From Leptospiraceae bacterium (lineage in GTDB: Bacteria; Spirochaetota; Leptospiria; Leptospirales; Leptonemataceae): a DNA stretch of 64,000 nucleotides. Positions 8,224 to 17,092 of this stretch are shown here, piece after piece. The DNA lies in contig JAOACE010000011.1 of NCBI GenBank assembly GCA_026418015.1, positions 1 through 64,000 on the forward strand. The letters are read 5' to 3'. The notes beneath the pieces are model-generated. The model did not search any database. It saw nothing but the letters and a program-made list of their open reading frames with translations, and had not been told where the DNA came from. Each line of letters opens with the position of its first letter. The stretch's first letter is position 1. Position numbers and translations under genes: made by a program.

Positions 8224-8949
8224 TCAGTTTTCTTCTGTTATTAAAAAATGCAAATCGGAGATTTTTATTATATGATCTTTATAAAATTTATCAATAGAAT
8301 CTATAAAATGTTTTTTTAAAGCTAAGCTAAACAATAAAAACCTTCCATGATGACTTAAAGAAATAGGATAAAATCTTTTTTTGAAATATAAATAAGGTGG
8401 TAAAAATAAATTTTCTTTATGGAGATACTTTCTGTAAATTTTAGTTTTTTCGAAGAAGAGTTTTTCCATAGTAGATTCTACATATTTTCGTATTTCAACA
8501 GATGGTTTTATTTTGTTATCTTTTATTAAATTTAAATCTTTTTTTAACCAAGACACAAAAACAAAATGTTGATCCTCTTTAAAAACAGAAAGATTTTGAT
8601 CAATATAAGATAGTGCTAGAATATAATTAGGTTCAACATAAATATCATTTATTATTTGATGATTTTTATAAAATGTTTTTATAAAATCCTTTTGAATTTC
8701 GAAATCTTTATACCGAAAAGTTGGAAGAAACTCCATACGAGAAATTACTTTATAACTGGATTCCTTGATTGCCCAAATCTTCCATAAGGTGATCAAATCC
8801 TTTTGTTTAAAAAACCATTCTTTTTCGTTTTCTGTACAAATTTTATTGATAAATCGATCATTTAGATGATCTTCTGTTGTATCTGGATCGTTTAAATCTA
8901 TGATATCATTTCCAAAAACAACACTACTTGTAGAAAGAAAAATACTCAT
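8224..8949 (-). CDS. 4'-phosphopantetheinyl transferase family protein
   Basis: 241-residue protein with the two signature motifs of phosphopantetheinyl transferases: GNDIID at residues 13-18 (Mg2+-binding Asp) and WAIKESSYK at 59-67 (metal and catalytic Glu/Lys). Such enzymes transfer phosphopantetheine from CoA to a carrier-protein Ser. It is larger than AcpS, nearer the Sfp-size group. As last gene of the lipid island, overlapping plsC by 26 bases, its obvious client is the ACP encoded just upstream (9706-9954). Confidence 0.82.
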   Translation of the reverse strand: MSIFLSTSSVVFGNDIIDLNDPDTTEDHLNDRFINKICTENEKEWFFKQKDLITLWKIWAIKESSYKVISRMEFLPTFRYKDFEIQKDFIKTFYKNHQIINDIYVEPNYILALSYIDQNLSVFKEDQHFVFVSWLKKDLNLIKDNKIKPSVEIRKYVESTMEKLFFEKTKIYRKYLHKENLFLPPYLYFKKRFYPISLSHHGRFLLFSLALKKHFIDSIDKFYKDHIIKISDLHFLITEEN

Positions 8950-9670
8950 TTTCGAAGTTTTTGAGCTCTTGGAGAATTTGCAAGGTAATTTCTCTATGTG
9001 CGCGAAAACCTTTACTGTGATATTGTGGTTTGATCAAGTTATATCGAACAAAAAACTCTTCGTTTTTTTTCGGAAAGTCAGACTTTTGGGTTTGATTTTT
9101 TCCACGAAAATAGATTATCAATATTTCTGTTTCGGGAATGTCGTATGCGAATTGTCCTGCTCCATAGTTGATCTGTTCTTCGAGAAGTTTTCCAGTAGGA
9201 CTTCTGGTTCCTTCGATAAAAATACAAATGGGTTCTTTTTTGGTTAGTAAATATGCTAATTCTTGGACTATAAGATCTTTGTGTTCTTTTGATCCATTTC
9301 TGTCGATTAAAATGCATTTCGTTAAATATGTAATAATGCGAAACAAAATACTTTTTTCTACGTTTTCTTTCGCTGGAATATTCCAGGGAAATTTATCGAA
9401 ACGAAACAAATAAAACCAATTACTACCTAATGCCCATTGTATTAAAGCAGAATCCAACATTGTTAGATGATTCGGACATATCAATAATGGTTTATTTTTT
9501 TTAATAATATTTTTATAAAATTTTCTTAACTCTTTTATTTGATTAATTTTATATTTTTTGATATACTTAAAATAAAATACTACAAGATTTCCTAGTATAA
9601 AAAATGCAATATTACCTAATACTTTCTGAACTTGCAATAATATTTTGTATTTTAATTTTAACTGATTCAC
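8924..9670 (-). CDS. plsC: 1-acyl-glycerol-3-phosphate acyltransferase family (PlsC-like)
   Basis: 248-residue membrane-associated acyltransferase with block I NHLTMLD (His68, Asp73) and block III IEGTRSPTG (153-161). These place it in the PlsC/LPLAT family, which acylates lysophosphatidate or related lysolipids. A hydrophobic N-terminal segment precedes the catalytic domain. The start is a GTG immediately after an oligo-T run and without a ribosome binding site; the run belongs to a terminator-like hairpin upstream. It could use acyl chains made by the upstream synthase genes. Confidence 0.87.
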   Translation of the reverse strand: MNQLKLKYKILLQVQKVLGNIAFFILGNLVVFYFKYIKKYKINQIKELRKFYKNIIKKNKPLLICPNHLTMLDSALIQWALGSNWFYLFRFDKFPWNIPAKENVEKSILFRIITYLTKCILIDRNGSKEHKDLIVQELAYLLTKKEPICIFIEGTRSPTGKLLEEQINYGAGQFAYDIPETEILIIYFRGKNQTQKSDFPKKNEEFFVRYNLIKPQYHSKGFRAHREITLQILQELKNFENEYFSFYK

Positions 9671-9700
9671 AAAAAAAACAAGGAGACTAGGTGTCTCCCT
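9670..9700 (-). terminator. Terminator-like hairpin between ACP and plsC
   Basis: On the minus strand a stem GGAGAC-ACCTA-GTCTCC (arms 9698-9693 and 9687-9682, extendable by two pairs) is followed by an almost uninterrupted T tract reaching the plsC start. It would limit read-through from the fab genes into plsC and the PPTase gene. Confidence 0.7.
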
Positions 9701-9705
9701 TTGGT

Positions 9706-9954
9706 TTAACCAACTTTCTTTTTGATCAATTCAATCGCTGCACCAACAGTTTGAACTTTATCTGCCTCAGAGTCATCGATTTCTATATCGAATTCATCTT
9801 CTAATGCAAGAATAATATCCACTAATCTAGAAGAATTTACTTCTAAGTCTTTTAAAATATTAGTAGTTTCGTTTGCATTGTTTAACGCTTCTTTGTTTTT
9901 TGCATAGGGTCCTAAGATTTTTAGGACTTTTTGCATAATTTCTTGATTATCCAT
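9706..9954 (-). CDS. Acyl carrier protein, non-canonical type
   Basis: 82-residue acidic carrier protein preceded by AAAGGAGA. Helix II begins LEVNSSRLVDIILALEDEF, so the usual DSL phosphopantetheine motif is replaced by NSS with the modified Ser predicted at 41. This differs from ordinary AcpP and looks like carrier proteins dedicated to special lipid or polyketide-like pathways. It sits after the ketosynthase and before plsC and its likely activating PPTase. Whether it serves bulk fatty-acid synthesis or a side pathway cannot be told here. Confidence 0.88.
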   Translation of the reverse strand: MDNQEIMQKVLKILGPYAKNKEALNNANETTNILKDLEVNSSRLVDIILALEDEFDIEIDDSEADKVQTVGAAIELIKKKVG

Positions 9955-9993
9955 ATCTATCTCCTTTTTGTTAAATAATTTATAATGAATACA

Positions 9994-11274
9994 TTATCCT
10001 TCCCATTTTTTATATATGACACAGCCATTTACATCCCCAAAACCAAAACTTGCTTTCGCAATAATTCGAACATCTTTTTGGATCATTTCTCTTACAACCT
10101 TATGTTCATATGGTTTGATCTTTTCGTGAATATCTTCACTATTGATGGAGGGATGTAAAAATCCTTGTTCTAATTGTAACATTACAGCAACAGATTCAAT
10201 ACTTCCTGCTGCACCCAAGCAATGACCAATCATAGATTTTGTGGATTGAATATAAGGAAACTTCTCTGGTGGAAGACCTAATGCGGTTGCCCAATTATTT
10301 ACTTCAATGGGATCTGCCATTGTTGCAGTTAAATGTCCATTTATAGCATCAATTTCTTCTGGTTTGATCCCTGCCTTTCGAACTGCTTCTTTGATACATA
10401 TTTGAACAGAGGTGGAATTTGGCGCAGTCATACTTCCGCCCATTCGATGACCACCACAATTTAAATGTGCTCCGATAATTTCTGCATAAATCTTCGCATT
10501 TCGCTTTTGTGCACTTTCTAAACTTTCAAGAAGCAAAATTCCAGAACCAGAACCAGGCACAAAACCACCAGCACTTGCGCTCATGGGACGCGATGCTTTC
10601 TCTGGCTGATCATTAAATCTTGAACTTAGTACCTTCATCGCATCAAAAGCACCCCAGACATATTTAGAAGAAGATTCTGCACCACCTGCCAACATAACTT
10701 CTGCATCACCTCTTCTAATTCTTTCGTAAGCCATAATAATCGCTTCTGTACCAGTATTACATGCACTACTGTTAGATGTTACTTGATTTCCTAATGCAAG
10801 AAGACCACTCATTTTCGCAGAAACAGAACTCATCATAATTTGTTCTACCATAGTGGAACCTAATCTTTTTACTTTTCCCGAATCGATATAAGGAATAACC
10901 CTTTCTGCAATCGTATCAATTCCCGATAAACCTAATCCTATAACACAACCCGCATGCCAATTCACATAATCGGATTTGGAATCGGGCACTTCGAAACCAG
11001 CATCTCTCCATGCATCAATTCCTGCTATGCTAGATAATATCATGATTTCATTCATTGCTAACAGATCTGCTTCGGAAAAATATTTCTGTGCTTTTTGATC
11101 TAAAACTTCTTTATCGATCCATCCTCCAACTTGACAAGAAAACTTTAATTCTTCGAGTTCTTTTCGAAAACGAATCCCACTTTTACCTTGCTTTAATGCA
11201 TTTGCAAACTCTTCTTTTCCATGACCATTGGATGTAATAACCCCAATTCCTGTAACAACAACTCTTCTTTCCAT
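9994..11274 (-). CDS. Beta-ketoacyl-ACP synthase (KAS I/II class)
   Basis: 426-residue condensing enzyme. The Cys-His-His triad is intact: Cys172 in NSSACNTGTEA, His314 in NGHLTATMADP and His351 in MIGHCLGAAG, with Lys346 before it. The segment FNDQPEKASRP is reminiscent of FabB as well as FabF. The second motif reads NGHLTAT instead of NxHGTxT, a noticeable deviation. It elongates acyl-ACP with malonyl-ACP. Together with the FabA-like gene in the same operon it could be the KAS partner for unsaturated chains. Good RBS (GGAG). Confidence 0.9.
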   Translation of the reverse strand: MERRVVVTGIGVITSNGHGKEEFANALKQGKSGIRFRKELEELKFSCQVGGWIDKEVLDQKAQKYFSEADLLAMNEIMILSSIAGIDAWRDAGFEVPDSKSDYVNWHAGCVIGLGLSGIDTIAERVIPYIDSGKVKRLGSTMVEQIMMSSVSAKMSGLLALGNQVTSNSSACNTGTEAIIMAYERIRRGDAEVMLAGGAESSSKYVWGAFDAMKVLSSRFNDQPEKASRPMSASAGGFVPGSGSGILLLESLESAQKRNAKIYAEIIGAHLNCGGHRMGGSMTAPNSTSVQICIKEAVRKAGIKPEEIDAINGHLTATMADPIEVNNWATALGLPPEKFPYIQSTKSMIGHCLGAAGSIESVAVMLQLEQGFLHPSINSEDIHEKIKPYEHKVVREMIQKDVRIIAKASFGFGDVNGCVIYKKWEG

Positions 11275-11287
11275 AATTACTCCTTTT

Positions 11288-11740
11288 TTATTTTATAACA
11301 CCTACACCAGCTAATTCACCAATTGCAACTTTGGTCCCATCTTCTTTTTTTACTTCTACGCTTGTTTTGATTTTATTTTTCCTATAATAGATCAATTTAC
11401 CATAAATCAAAACTGTTTCTTCGGGAAGCACTGTATTTAAAAATTCTACTTGGGCTTCTGTGAATAATGTTATTTTATCAAGAGGATTGCCTTTTTTAAA
11501 TTCTAAATACATTCCTAGTGTAACGACACCTGTTTGTGCCATTGTTTCAAGAATAATTACCCCAGGTGTAATTGGTTTACCAGGAAAATGTCCAGCATAA
11601 AAAAATTCGTCTTTTTTGTAGGTATATTTTCCAACAACATAGTCGTCAGAGATTTCTAGAATGTCGTCGATAAAACGGAATGGTGGCTTTTGAGGGATAG
11701 AATTTAAAAGCATTTCTTTTAGTTCCTGATTAACCGCCAT
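11288..11740 (-). CDS. 3-hydroxyacyl-ACP dehydratase, FabZ-like
   Basis: Hot-dog fold dehydratase of 150 residues from the ATG at 11740, chosen because GGAGG lies six bases upstream; an in-frame ATG at 11752 also exists. PQKPPFRFIDDI and the catalytic HFPGKPITPG (His at about 51) with Glu in VIILETMAQTG (about 65) are typical of FabZ. It removes water from 3-hydroxyacyl-ACP. The start overlaps the end of fabG by 11 bases. Confidence 0.9.
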   Translation of the reverse strand: MAVNQELKEMLLNSIPQKPPFRFIDDILEISDDYVVGKYTYKKDEFFYAGHFPGKPITPGVIILETMAQTGVVTLGMYLEFKKGNPLDKITLFTEAQVEFLNTVLPEETVLIYGKLIYYRKNKIKTSVEVKKEDGTKVAIGELAGVGVIK

Positions 11741-12458
11741 ACATTCCTCCATTCACATGAATCACAGTACCTGTAATATACGTACCAGATGTTGCTAAAA
11801 ACCCAACAACTTGTGCGATTTCTTCTGGTGTTCCCATACGCTTTAAAGGAATTCGACTTAGAATCATATTTTTATGTTCTTCGGGTAAATTCTTTGTCAT
11901 ATCTGTATCGATAAATCCAGGTGCGATGGAATTAACTAATATGCCGTATTCAGCCATTTCCATAGCAGCTGTCTTTGTAAAATTATCGATTGCTGCTTTG
12001 GTCATACCATAAATGGATTGAGTAGGGTTTCCAATACTTCCAATAATAGACGAAATATTGATAATTCTTCCTGAACGATTGCGAATCATTAAACGCATCA
12101 ACCGTTTTGTTAAATACCAAACGGTCTTCATGTTAATGTTGATCATTTGATCGAATTCTTCTAATGTCGCATTAAAAATGGGATTATCCTTTACATAACC
12201 AGCATTGTTTACCAAAACTTCTAGGGTTAATTTTGAATTTTTGATTTCTTCGTATACCTTATCACAACCTTCGATTGTAGAAAGATCTGCTTGTATCAAT
12301 AATCCATCGCCTAATTCTTTTAGCAATTCTTCTGCGGACTGCCTCGAAGAATTATAATGGATTCCAACCAAAAATCCTTTTTGATTGAGTTCTTTTGCAA
12401 TGGCTTTTCCTATTCCTCGACTTGCTCCCGTTACCAATGCCAATTTTTTTTCGCTCAT
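11730..12458 (-). CDS. fabG: 3-oxoacyl-ACP reductase FabG
   Basis: 242-residue short-chain dehydrogenase. It shows the cofactor motif TGASRGIG (10-17), NNAG (84-87) and the catalytic Tyr150/Lys154 in YGMTK, and ends in a GG segment like other FabG proteins. It reduces 3-oxoacyl-ACP with NADPH in the elongation cycle. Located between the FabA-like and FabZ-like genes of the operon. Confidence 0.9.
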   Translation of the reverse strand: MSEKKLALVTGASRGIGKAIAKELNQKGFLVGIHYNSSRQSAEELLKELGDGLLIQADLSTIEGCDKVYEEIKNSKLTLEVLVNNAGYVKDNPIFNATLEEFDQMININMKTVWYLTKRLMRLMIRNRSGRIINISSIIGSIGNPTQSIYGMTKAAIDNFTKTAAMEMAEYGILVNSIAPGFIDTDMTKNLPEEHKNMILSRIPLKRMGTPEEIAQVVGFLATSGTYITGTVIHVNGGMYGG

Positions 12459-12474
12459 ACGATTCTCCAGATGA

Positions 12475-13059
12475 TTATTTTAAAATTCCCCCTAAATGAT
12501 TTTGTGTTTTATGAGGATAGTTTCGATATGTAATACCTTTAAAGATACCAACTCTAGCCTTTTTAACTGTATAAATTAATTCTCCATCAACGAACAAATT
12601 ACCATCAGCGATTGCAATAGAAACCCCTTGTTCTTTTAATTCGCTAAACCTAAGTATATCGATTTGATACTGAATTACTTTATTATGAGGTCGAACTTGT
12701 CCACTAAACTCGACAGCTTCTGCTCCTAATGCTCTACCAGAACCGATTGCTCCACTAACACAACAATAAAAACCTATCAACTGCCATATAGCATCTAACC
12801 CAAAAGAACCAGGCATAACTGGATCATCGCGAAAATGAAACTGAAAAAACCACTCATCAATTAAAATATCTTTTTCGGCAATAATTTTGCCTTTTTTGGT
12901 TCCTTTTTCGATTAAGTTAATTCTATCTATCAACAAAAACGGTGGTGTAGGCAACTTTGCAATTTCGCCAGGTGGATCTTCAATTAGATTTCCTTGCGAA
13001 AAAGCTATTAATTCTATTTTATCAAAATGTGTTCTTTCTAAAAATTCTTTATACTTCAT
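12475..13059 (-). CDS. fabA: 3-hydroxydecanoyl-ACP dehydratase/isomerase, FabA-like
   Basis: 194-residue protein with strong FabA character: FSQGNL near the start, LPTPPFLLIDRI, WFFQFHFRDDPVMPG (catalytic His75), FGLDAIWQL (catalytic Asp89), GRALGAEAVEFSGQV and a closing ARVGIFKG. FabA both dehydrates and isomerises the C10 intermediate, the entry to anaerobic unsaturated fatty acids, a route best known in proteobacteria. A FabZ-like gene is present in the same operon, so the roles are likely divided. Isomerase activity is inferred, since FabZ-type enzymes can sometimes substitute. Confidence 0.85.
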   Translation of the reverse strand: MKYKEFLERTHFDKIELIAFSQGNLIEDPPGEIAKLPTPPFLLIDRINLIEKGTKKGKIIAEKDILIDEWFFQFHFRDDPVMPGSFGLDAIWQLIGFYCCVSGAIGSGRALGAEAVEFSGQVRPHNKVIQYQIDILRFSELKEQGVSIAIADGNLFVDGELIYTVKKARVGIFKGITYRNYPHKTQNHLGGILK

Positions 13060-13068
13060 AAATTCCTA

Positions 13069-14013
13069 TTAACTCCCAGCAATACGTTCTCCACCATCAA
13101 CGCGAATAATCGTTCCATTGATCCATGCTGTTTCGTCTAAACTCATCACATATACTACATTTGCAACATCCTCTGGTGTTGTTAGACGTCCCAAGGGATT
13201 TCTTAAACGAGAATGAGCTGCCATATGAGTACTTCCTGGAATCAACCTTAATGCAGGAGTATCTGTTACCCCCGGTTGTAAGATATTGCTTCTTATACCA
13301 TAAGGACCAAATTCAAAAGCAATAGAACGCGAAATAGATTCTAACGCTACTTTTGCTGCACTTACTGCTGCATACCCTCTCCATGCTACTTCGTTTCCTT
13401 CGCTTGTTAAACCCAAAACTCTTGCATCTTCTGCAAACAAGTTTCGGTTAAAAATATCTTTTACCCAAGTATATAAACTCGTGCCCATAGAATAAATAGT
13501 ATTTGCAATATCTTCGTCTGTTAAAAAGAATTCTTCGTTGTATTCGGGTTCTTTTGCTAAATACATCAACTCGTCTATATTCTCTTCTAAGAATAATTTT
13601 GTTGCTTCTTCGCGTAATTTATCTTTATCTATATTCAACTTCGATGCTAATTTTTCTACCGCATCATAATTACGATGCTTTTTGATTGGTACCATCAATT
13701 TTAAATTACCAAAAGCAATGGAATGTAATAAAGTTCGCACTTTTCCATTTGTATTTTGTAATTCGTTTTGTAAATCATCTAAGACGGTCTTTCTTCCTTC
13801 TTCGCTTAATGCATCTAAATTAAAGGTCTTTAACTTTACTCCTTCCTTTTTGATTAATTCAAACTCTGGTTCAATTCTATGCATTGCTCCTTTTCTATCT
13901 CTATGAACAATACAAAGATTCATTCCTGCTTTTGCTAATCGTTTTGCACTTGCTAATCCAAATCCACTAGAACCACCAAGTATAATTGCCCAATAATTTT
14001 TTTCGCGAAACAT
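13069..14013 (-). CDS. Enoyl-ACP reductase-like SDR with insertion
   Basis: 314-residue short-chain dehydrogenase from the ATG at 14013 (AGGAG five bases upstream; a GTG six bases earlier is less likely). The cofactor loop is of classical SDR type, GGSSGFG, but LHSIAFG and the active site Y-x6-K (Tyr214, Lys221, in GYAAVSAAK) match enoyl-ACP reductases FabI/FabL. About 45-60 extra residues sit in the middle (about 110-175). In the operon it is the only candidate to reduce the enoyl-ACP product, so that role is inferred. Confidence 0.82.
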   Translation of the reverse strand: MFREKNYWAIILGGSSGFGLASAKRLAKAGMNLCIVHRDRKGAMHRIEPEFELIKKEGVKLKTFNLDALSEEGRKTVLDDLQNELQNTNGKVRTLLHSIAFGNLKLMVPIKKHRNYDAVEKLASKLNIDKDKLREEATKLFLEENIDELMYLAKEPEYNEEFFLTDEDIANTIYSMGTSLYTWVKDIFNRNLFAEDARVLGLTSEGNEVAWRGYAAVSAAKVALESISRSIAFEFGPYGIRSNILQPGVTDTPALRLIPGSTHMAAHSRLRNPLGRLTTPEDVANVVYVMSLDETAWINGTIIRVDGGERIAGS

Positions 14014-14023
14014 ATCCACTCCT

Positions 14024-14944
14024 TCATGAATTACTTTTTATTTCTGGAAATAGCTTTGTCATTGACCGAACATTAATAATCGATGGAACTTCAACATTCA
14101 ATGTTAAAAAGAATTTTCCTAATGGTCGATTGGGTCCAATCTCGATGATTTTGAGGTTTTTTTCTATTAGTTTTTGCATATTTTCTATCCACTTTACAGA
14201 ACCACTGATCTGAAACACAAGATTATCAATAAGCTTTTCTGGTTGATGAAAATCCCCCGTAAAATTCGATAAAACGATGGTAGAATTTTCTTTTTTTATA
14301 GGAAATTGCATTAAATAATCGCGAAATTCTGGTTCTATTTCTTTCATCAATCGCGAATGGAATGGAGCACTAACATTCAAAAATACTGCATCAATTACAG
14401 GAAAGTTTTGTTTAATTTCCTCTACAGCTTTTTCTACACCTTCTTTTTTTCCACTAATTACAACTTGATCCTTAGAATTAAGGTTTGCAAGATCTACTTC
14501 GTATTTATCAAGAATTGGTTGAAAGTTGTGTTGAAAAATATTTTCCGAAATCAATGCAGCCATAGAACCTACACCTTCGGGGACTGCACGTTGCATTAAA
14601 GCACCTCTTTTTTTGACGATTTTTACAGCATCCTGAATTTCTAAAACACCTGCTGCAGTTAAAGCACTATACTCTCCCAAACTATGACCTGCAAAATATT
14701 GACCAATTTTATTATATTTTTTTAATACTTCGTATACAGCAATTTCCATGGTCAATATAGATGGTTGGGTATATTCTGTTAAATTTAACCGTGGATCTTC
14801 TTCGAAACAAATCTTTTTTAGATCTTCACCTAAGGATTCCGAAGCTAAATCAAAGATCCTTTTTGCTTCTTCGAATTCCTGATAAAAATCCATTCCCATT
14901 CCAGGTCTTTGTGATCCTTGTCCTGCAAAAACATAAGAAAACAT
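14024..14944 (-). CDS. fabD: Malonyl-CoA:ACP transacylase
   Basis: 306-residue FabD. FAGQGSQRPGMG at the N-terminus, the nucleophile Ser88 in GHSLGEY, and APFHSRLM carrying the catalytic His are all present. It loads malonate from malonyl-CoA onto ACP. It is the first gene of the minus-strand lipid island, with GAGGA upstream of the ATG. The roughly 245 bases before it are AT-rich with no clear promoter call. Confidence 0.93.
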   Translation of the reverse strand: MFSYVFAGQGSQRPGMGMDFYQEFEEAKRIFDLASESLGEDLKKICFEEDPRLNLTEYTQPSILTMEIAVYEVLKKYNKIGQYFAGHSLGEYSALTAAGVLEIQDAVKIVKKRGALMQRAVPEGVGSMAALISENIFQHNFQPILDKYEVDLANLNSKDQVVISGKKEGVEKAVEEIKQNFPVIDAVFLNVSAPFHSRLMKEIEPEFRDYLMQFPIKKENSTIVLSNFTGDFHQPEKLIDNLVFQISGSVKWIENMQKLIEKNLKIIEIGPNRPLGKFFLTLNVEVPSIINVRSMTKLFPEIKSNS

Positions 14945-15189
14945 TCTACATCCTCGCTTTTTATCAATGATAAGATTAAACGAAGGATAGCTTTTTTGAA
15001 TTTTAGATTACGTCAACAATAAAGTGATAAAATGATTATTTTTTTTATTGATATTATAAATTTTTTAACAAATGAACTAAATTCATTAAATAAATTGAAT
15101 ATTTTTTAGTATATTTTATTAAATATTTTTTTCAAAATAATGAAGATTTATTTAACAAGTAACCAACAATTCAAAAATTCAAAATCGAA

Positions 15190-16278
15190 TTATGATTGTT
15201 TGATAAAGATTTTGTTGTAGAGCAAAACTCTGTTTCTTCCTTGTCTTTTACACTCGTATAAAGCTTGATCTGCTCGTTCTATAATATTTTTATTTGTTTT
15301 AGCATCCAAAGACGGATCAAACTTCGCGATACCAGCAGAGGCAGTTACTTTTAGCTCTTTACCTTCGTGATATACAACCGTATTTTCTACACCAGAACGG
15401 AATTTTTCTCCTATTTCGAGGGCTTCTTCGTCATTTTTTAAACCAGGCATTACTAAACAAAACTCTTCTCCTCCATATCGCGCAGCGAAAAATGGTGGTT
15501 TTGCTAAACTTTGTAGCACCTTTGCAACAGCTTTTAACACTTCATCTCCTGCTTGATGTCCATAAGTATCGTTGAAGGTTTTAAATTTATCTACATCTGT
15601 TAACATAAAATAAAGACTTGTATTTCGTTTTAACGCCTTTTCTCTTTCTTCTTTTAAGCGGGATTGAAAATAAGCATGATTTTTTAGACCTGTCATCATA
15701 TCGACGGTTGCTCTTTCGTACAATCTCGCATTATCTACTGCAATCGCACCAAGGGAAGCAAGATCGACTAAAAATTCTTTTTCCGAATTGGTATATTCTT
15801 CGCCGGTAATTTTTTCCCCTAAGATGATTAGGCCAATAATGTTTCCTTTTGCTTTCATCGGAATGATTAAATGGCCCCCCAATTCTTTTAAAATCAATAC
15901 CTCTTTGTTGTTTTGCAATCGAGAATGCGTTTCTAATTCTAGAATAGTATATGCTTTGTTGGTTTCTTTAAAAAGATGGATTAACGAAGACTCTAACGAG
16001 ATTTTGTAATGATCTAACGAATAAATTAAATCAAATCCTTTAAAGTCTGGTACTAATTCCAAAGAATCTGCGTCCATTTCGGGAATTAGAAACAACGCTG
16101 CACTTAGGGTTTGCACTTGTGCTAAACAAACATCTACAACTGCATTAATCAAATATTTATAATCTAATGTAGAATTTAGTGCACGCGAAATTTCTATCAA
16201 TTGGCGTTGATCATAGATTTTTTTTTCGTAATGGAGTATTTCTTGCGGATAGCTTATTTTATCTTCTGAAAGTGACAT
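15190..16278 (-). CDS. Diguanylate cyclase with GAF-like sensor domain
   Basis: 362-residue cytoplasmic protein: short coiled coil, GAF-like domain (about residues 35-180) and a C-terminal GGDEF domain. The active-site loop is RYGGEEF (about 267), so cyclic-di-GMP synthesis is expected; DVDKFKTFNDTYGH is the Mg/GTP-binding helix region. The ATG at 16278 follows GAGGG; an earlier in-frame start is excluded because a good promoter overlaps it. It has the same architecture as the protein at 46354-47394. Confidence 0.93.
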   Translation of the reverse strand: MSLSEDKISYPQEILHYEKKIYDQRQLIEISRALNSTLDYKYLINAVVDVCLAQVQTLSAALFLIPEMDADSLELVPDFKGFDLIYSLDHYKISLESSLIHLFKETNKAYTILELETHSRLQNNKEVLILKELGGHLIIPMKAKGNIIGLIILGEKITGEEYTNSEKEFLVDLASLGAIAVDNARLYERATVDMMTGLKNHAYFQSRLKEEREKALKRNTSLYFMLTDVDKFKTFNDTYGHQAGDEVLKAVAKVLQSLAKPPFFAARYGGEEFCLVMPGLKNDEEALEIGEKFRSGVENTVVYHEGKELKVTASAGIAKFDPSLDAKTNKNIIERADQALYECKRQGRNRVLLYNKIFIKQS

Positions 16279-16297
16279 ACATTCCCTCGTTTTTTTT

Positions 16298-16326
16298 ATA
16301 TTAATTAAATGATGATTTTTTGTCAA
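16298..16326 (-). promoter_or_regulatory. Sigma70-type promoter of the diguanylate cyclase gene
   Basis: On the minus strand TTGACA (16326-16321), 17-base spacer, TAATAT (16303-16298), with the ATG about 20 bases further on. Near-consensus and well spaced. Confidence 0.7.
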
Positions 16327-16416
16327 TCAATCTATTATTATTATCGGTTTAGACGTAAAATCTTTCCAATAATAAAAAAAATTTATTAAAATTTAAAAAA
16401 TTCCGATTTAATTTTT

Positions 16417-17091
16417 ATGATTATCCAACATTTAAAAGACTTTTTTAACAATAAACAAAATATTTTGCCAACAATTACTCTAATAACAGCTTCGTCTATG
16501 GCAACAGCAGTAATTCAAAATTCTCTTACAGAGAATACTTGTAAGATCGAAAAACCAGCTTATATTTTTTTTAAAAATACCGAAATCAAACAGGGCATTC
16601 TATCTTCTATGAACATAAATCAAATTCTATTAAAAGAACCTTCGGAAAACCAAGACTACATCGAAAATAGCTATTTGTTAGATTCCATCAAAAAAATTGT
16701 TTTTTTTGGAGACGAAGAATCCTTTAAAGAAGATCAGAAGTCAAGTTCCATAAATATTATTAATCAAAATTTTATCGGAACCTACAAAATCATTGCTGGA
16801 GGACACGAAGGTGTTCTAACGATTTACCAAACACAGTCAGGGTTTCCTGGTGGTTATGTAAGGTTTCCCCAATGGGGTAAAGGCAAAACAGAATTTTTGC
16901 AATACATTCAAATCAAAGGTAATAACATCCAGTTTGTTCGAGCATGTGTAGGAAAAGCTTGTCAAGAAATCGGTTCACCTTATGAATTCAAACAAACATA
17001 TTTTGGTACATTGAACGAAAAAGGAGAAATCGAAGGCAAGTACAGTGGCACCCATAGTTCTGGACAATGGAAGGCAATTCGTTTAAAATAA
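16417..17091 (+). CDS. Exported protein of unknown function
   Basis: 224 residues, family not recognised. Residues about 15-35 (ILPTITLITASSMATAV) form a signal-anchor-like segment. A hydrophilic middle part follows, then a beta-rich C-terminal domain from about 113 with IGTYKIIAGG, GGYVRFPQWGKG, a Cys pair in RACVGKACQE and a final GTHSSGQWKAIRLK. The repeated Gly/aromatic strands suggest a lipocalin- or avidin-like barrel, which is inference. It ends two bases before the converging CopD-like gene. Confidence 0.75.
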   Translation: MIIQHLKDFFNNKQNILPTITLITASSMATAVIQNSLTENTCKIEKPAYIFFKNTEIKQGILSSMNINQILLKEPSENQDYIENSYLLDSIKKIVFFGDEESFKEDQKSSSINIINQNFIGTYKIIAGGHEGVLTIYQTQSGFPGGYVRFPQWGKGKTEFLQYIQIKGNNIQFVRACVGKACQEIGSPYEFKQTYFGTLNEKGEIEGKYSGTHSSGQWKAIRLK

Positions 17092-17092
17092 A

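Noticed and set aside
13682-13906. Plus-strand frame of 74 residues opposite the enoyl reductase gene
   Set aside because: Antisense shadow of a well supported gene, with no start signals.
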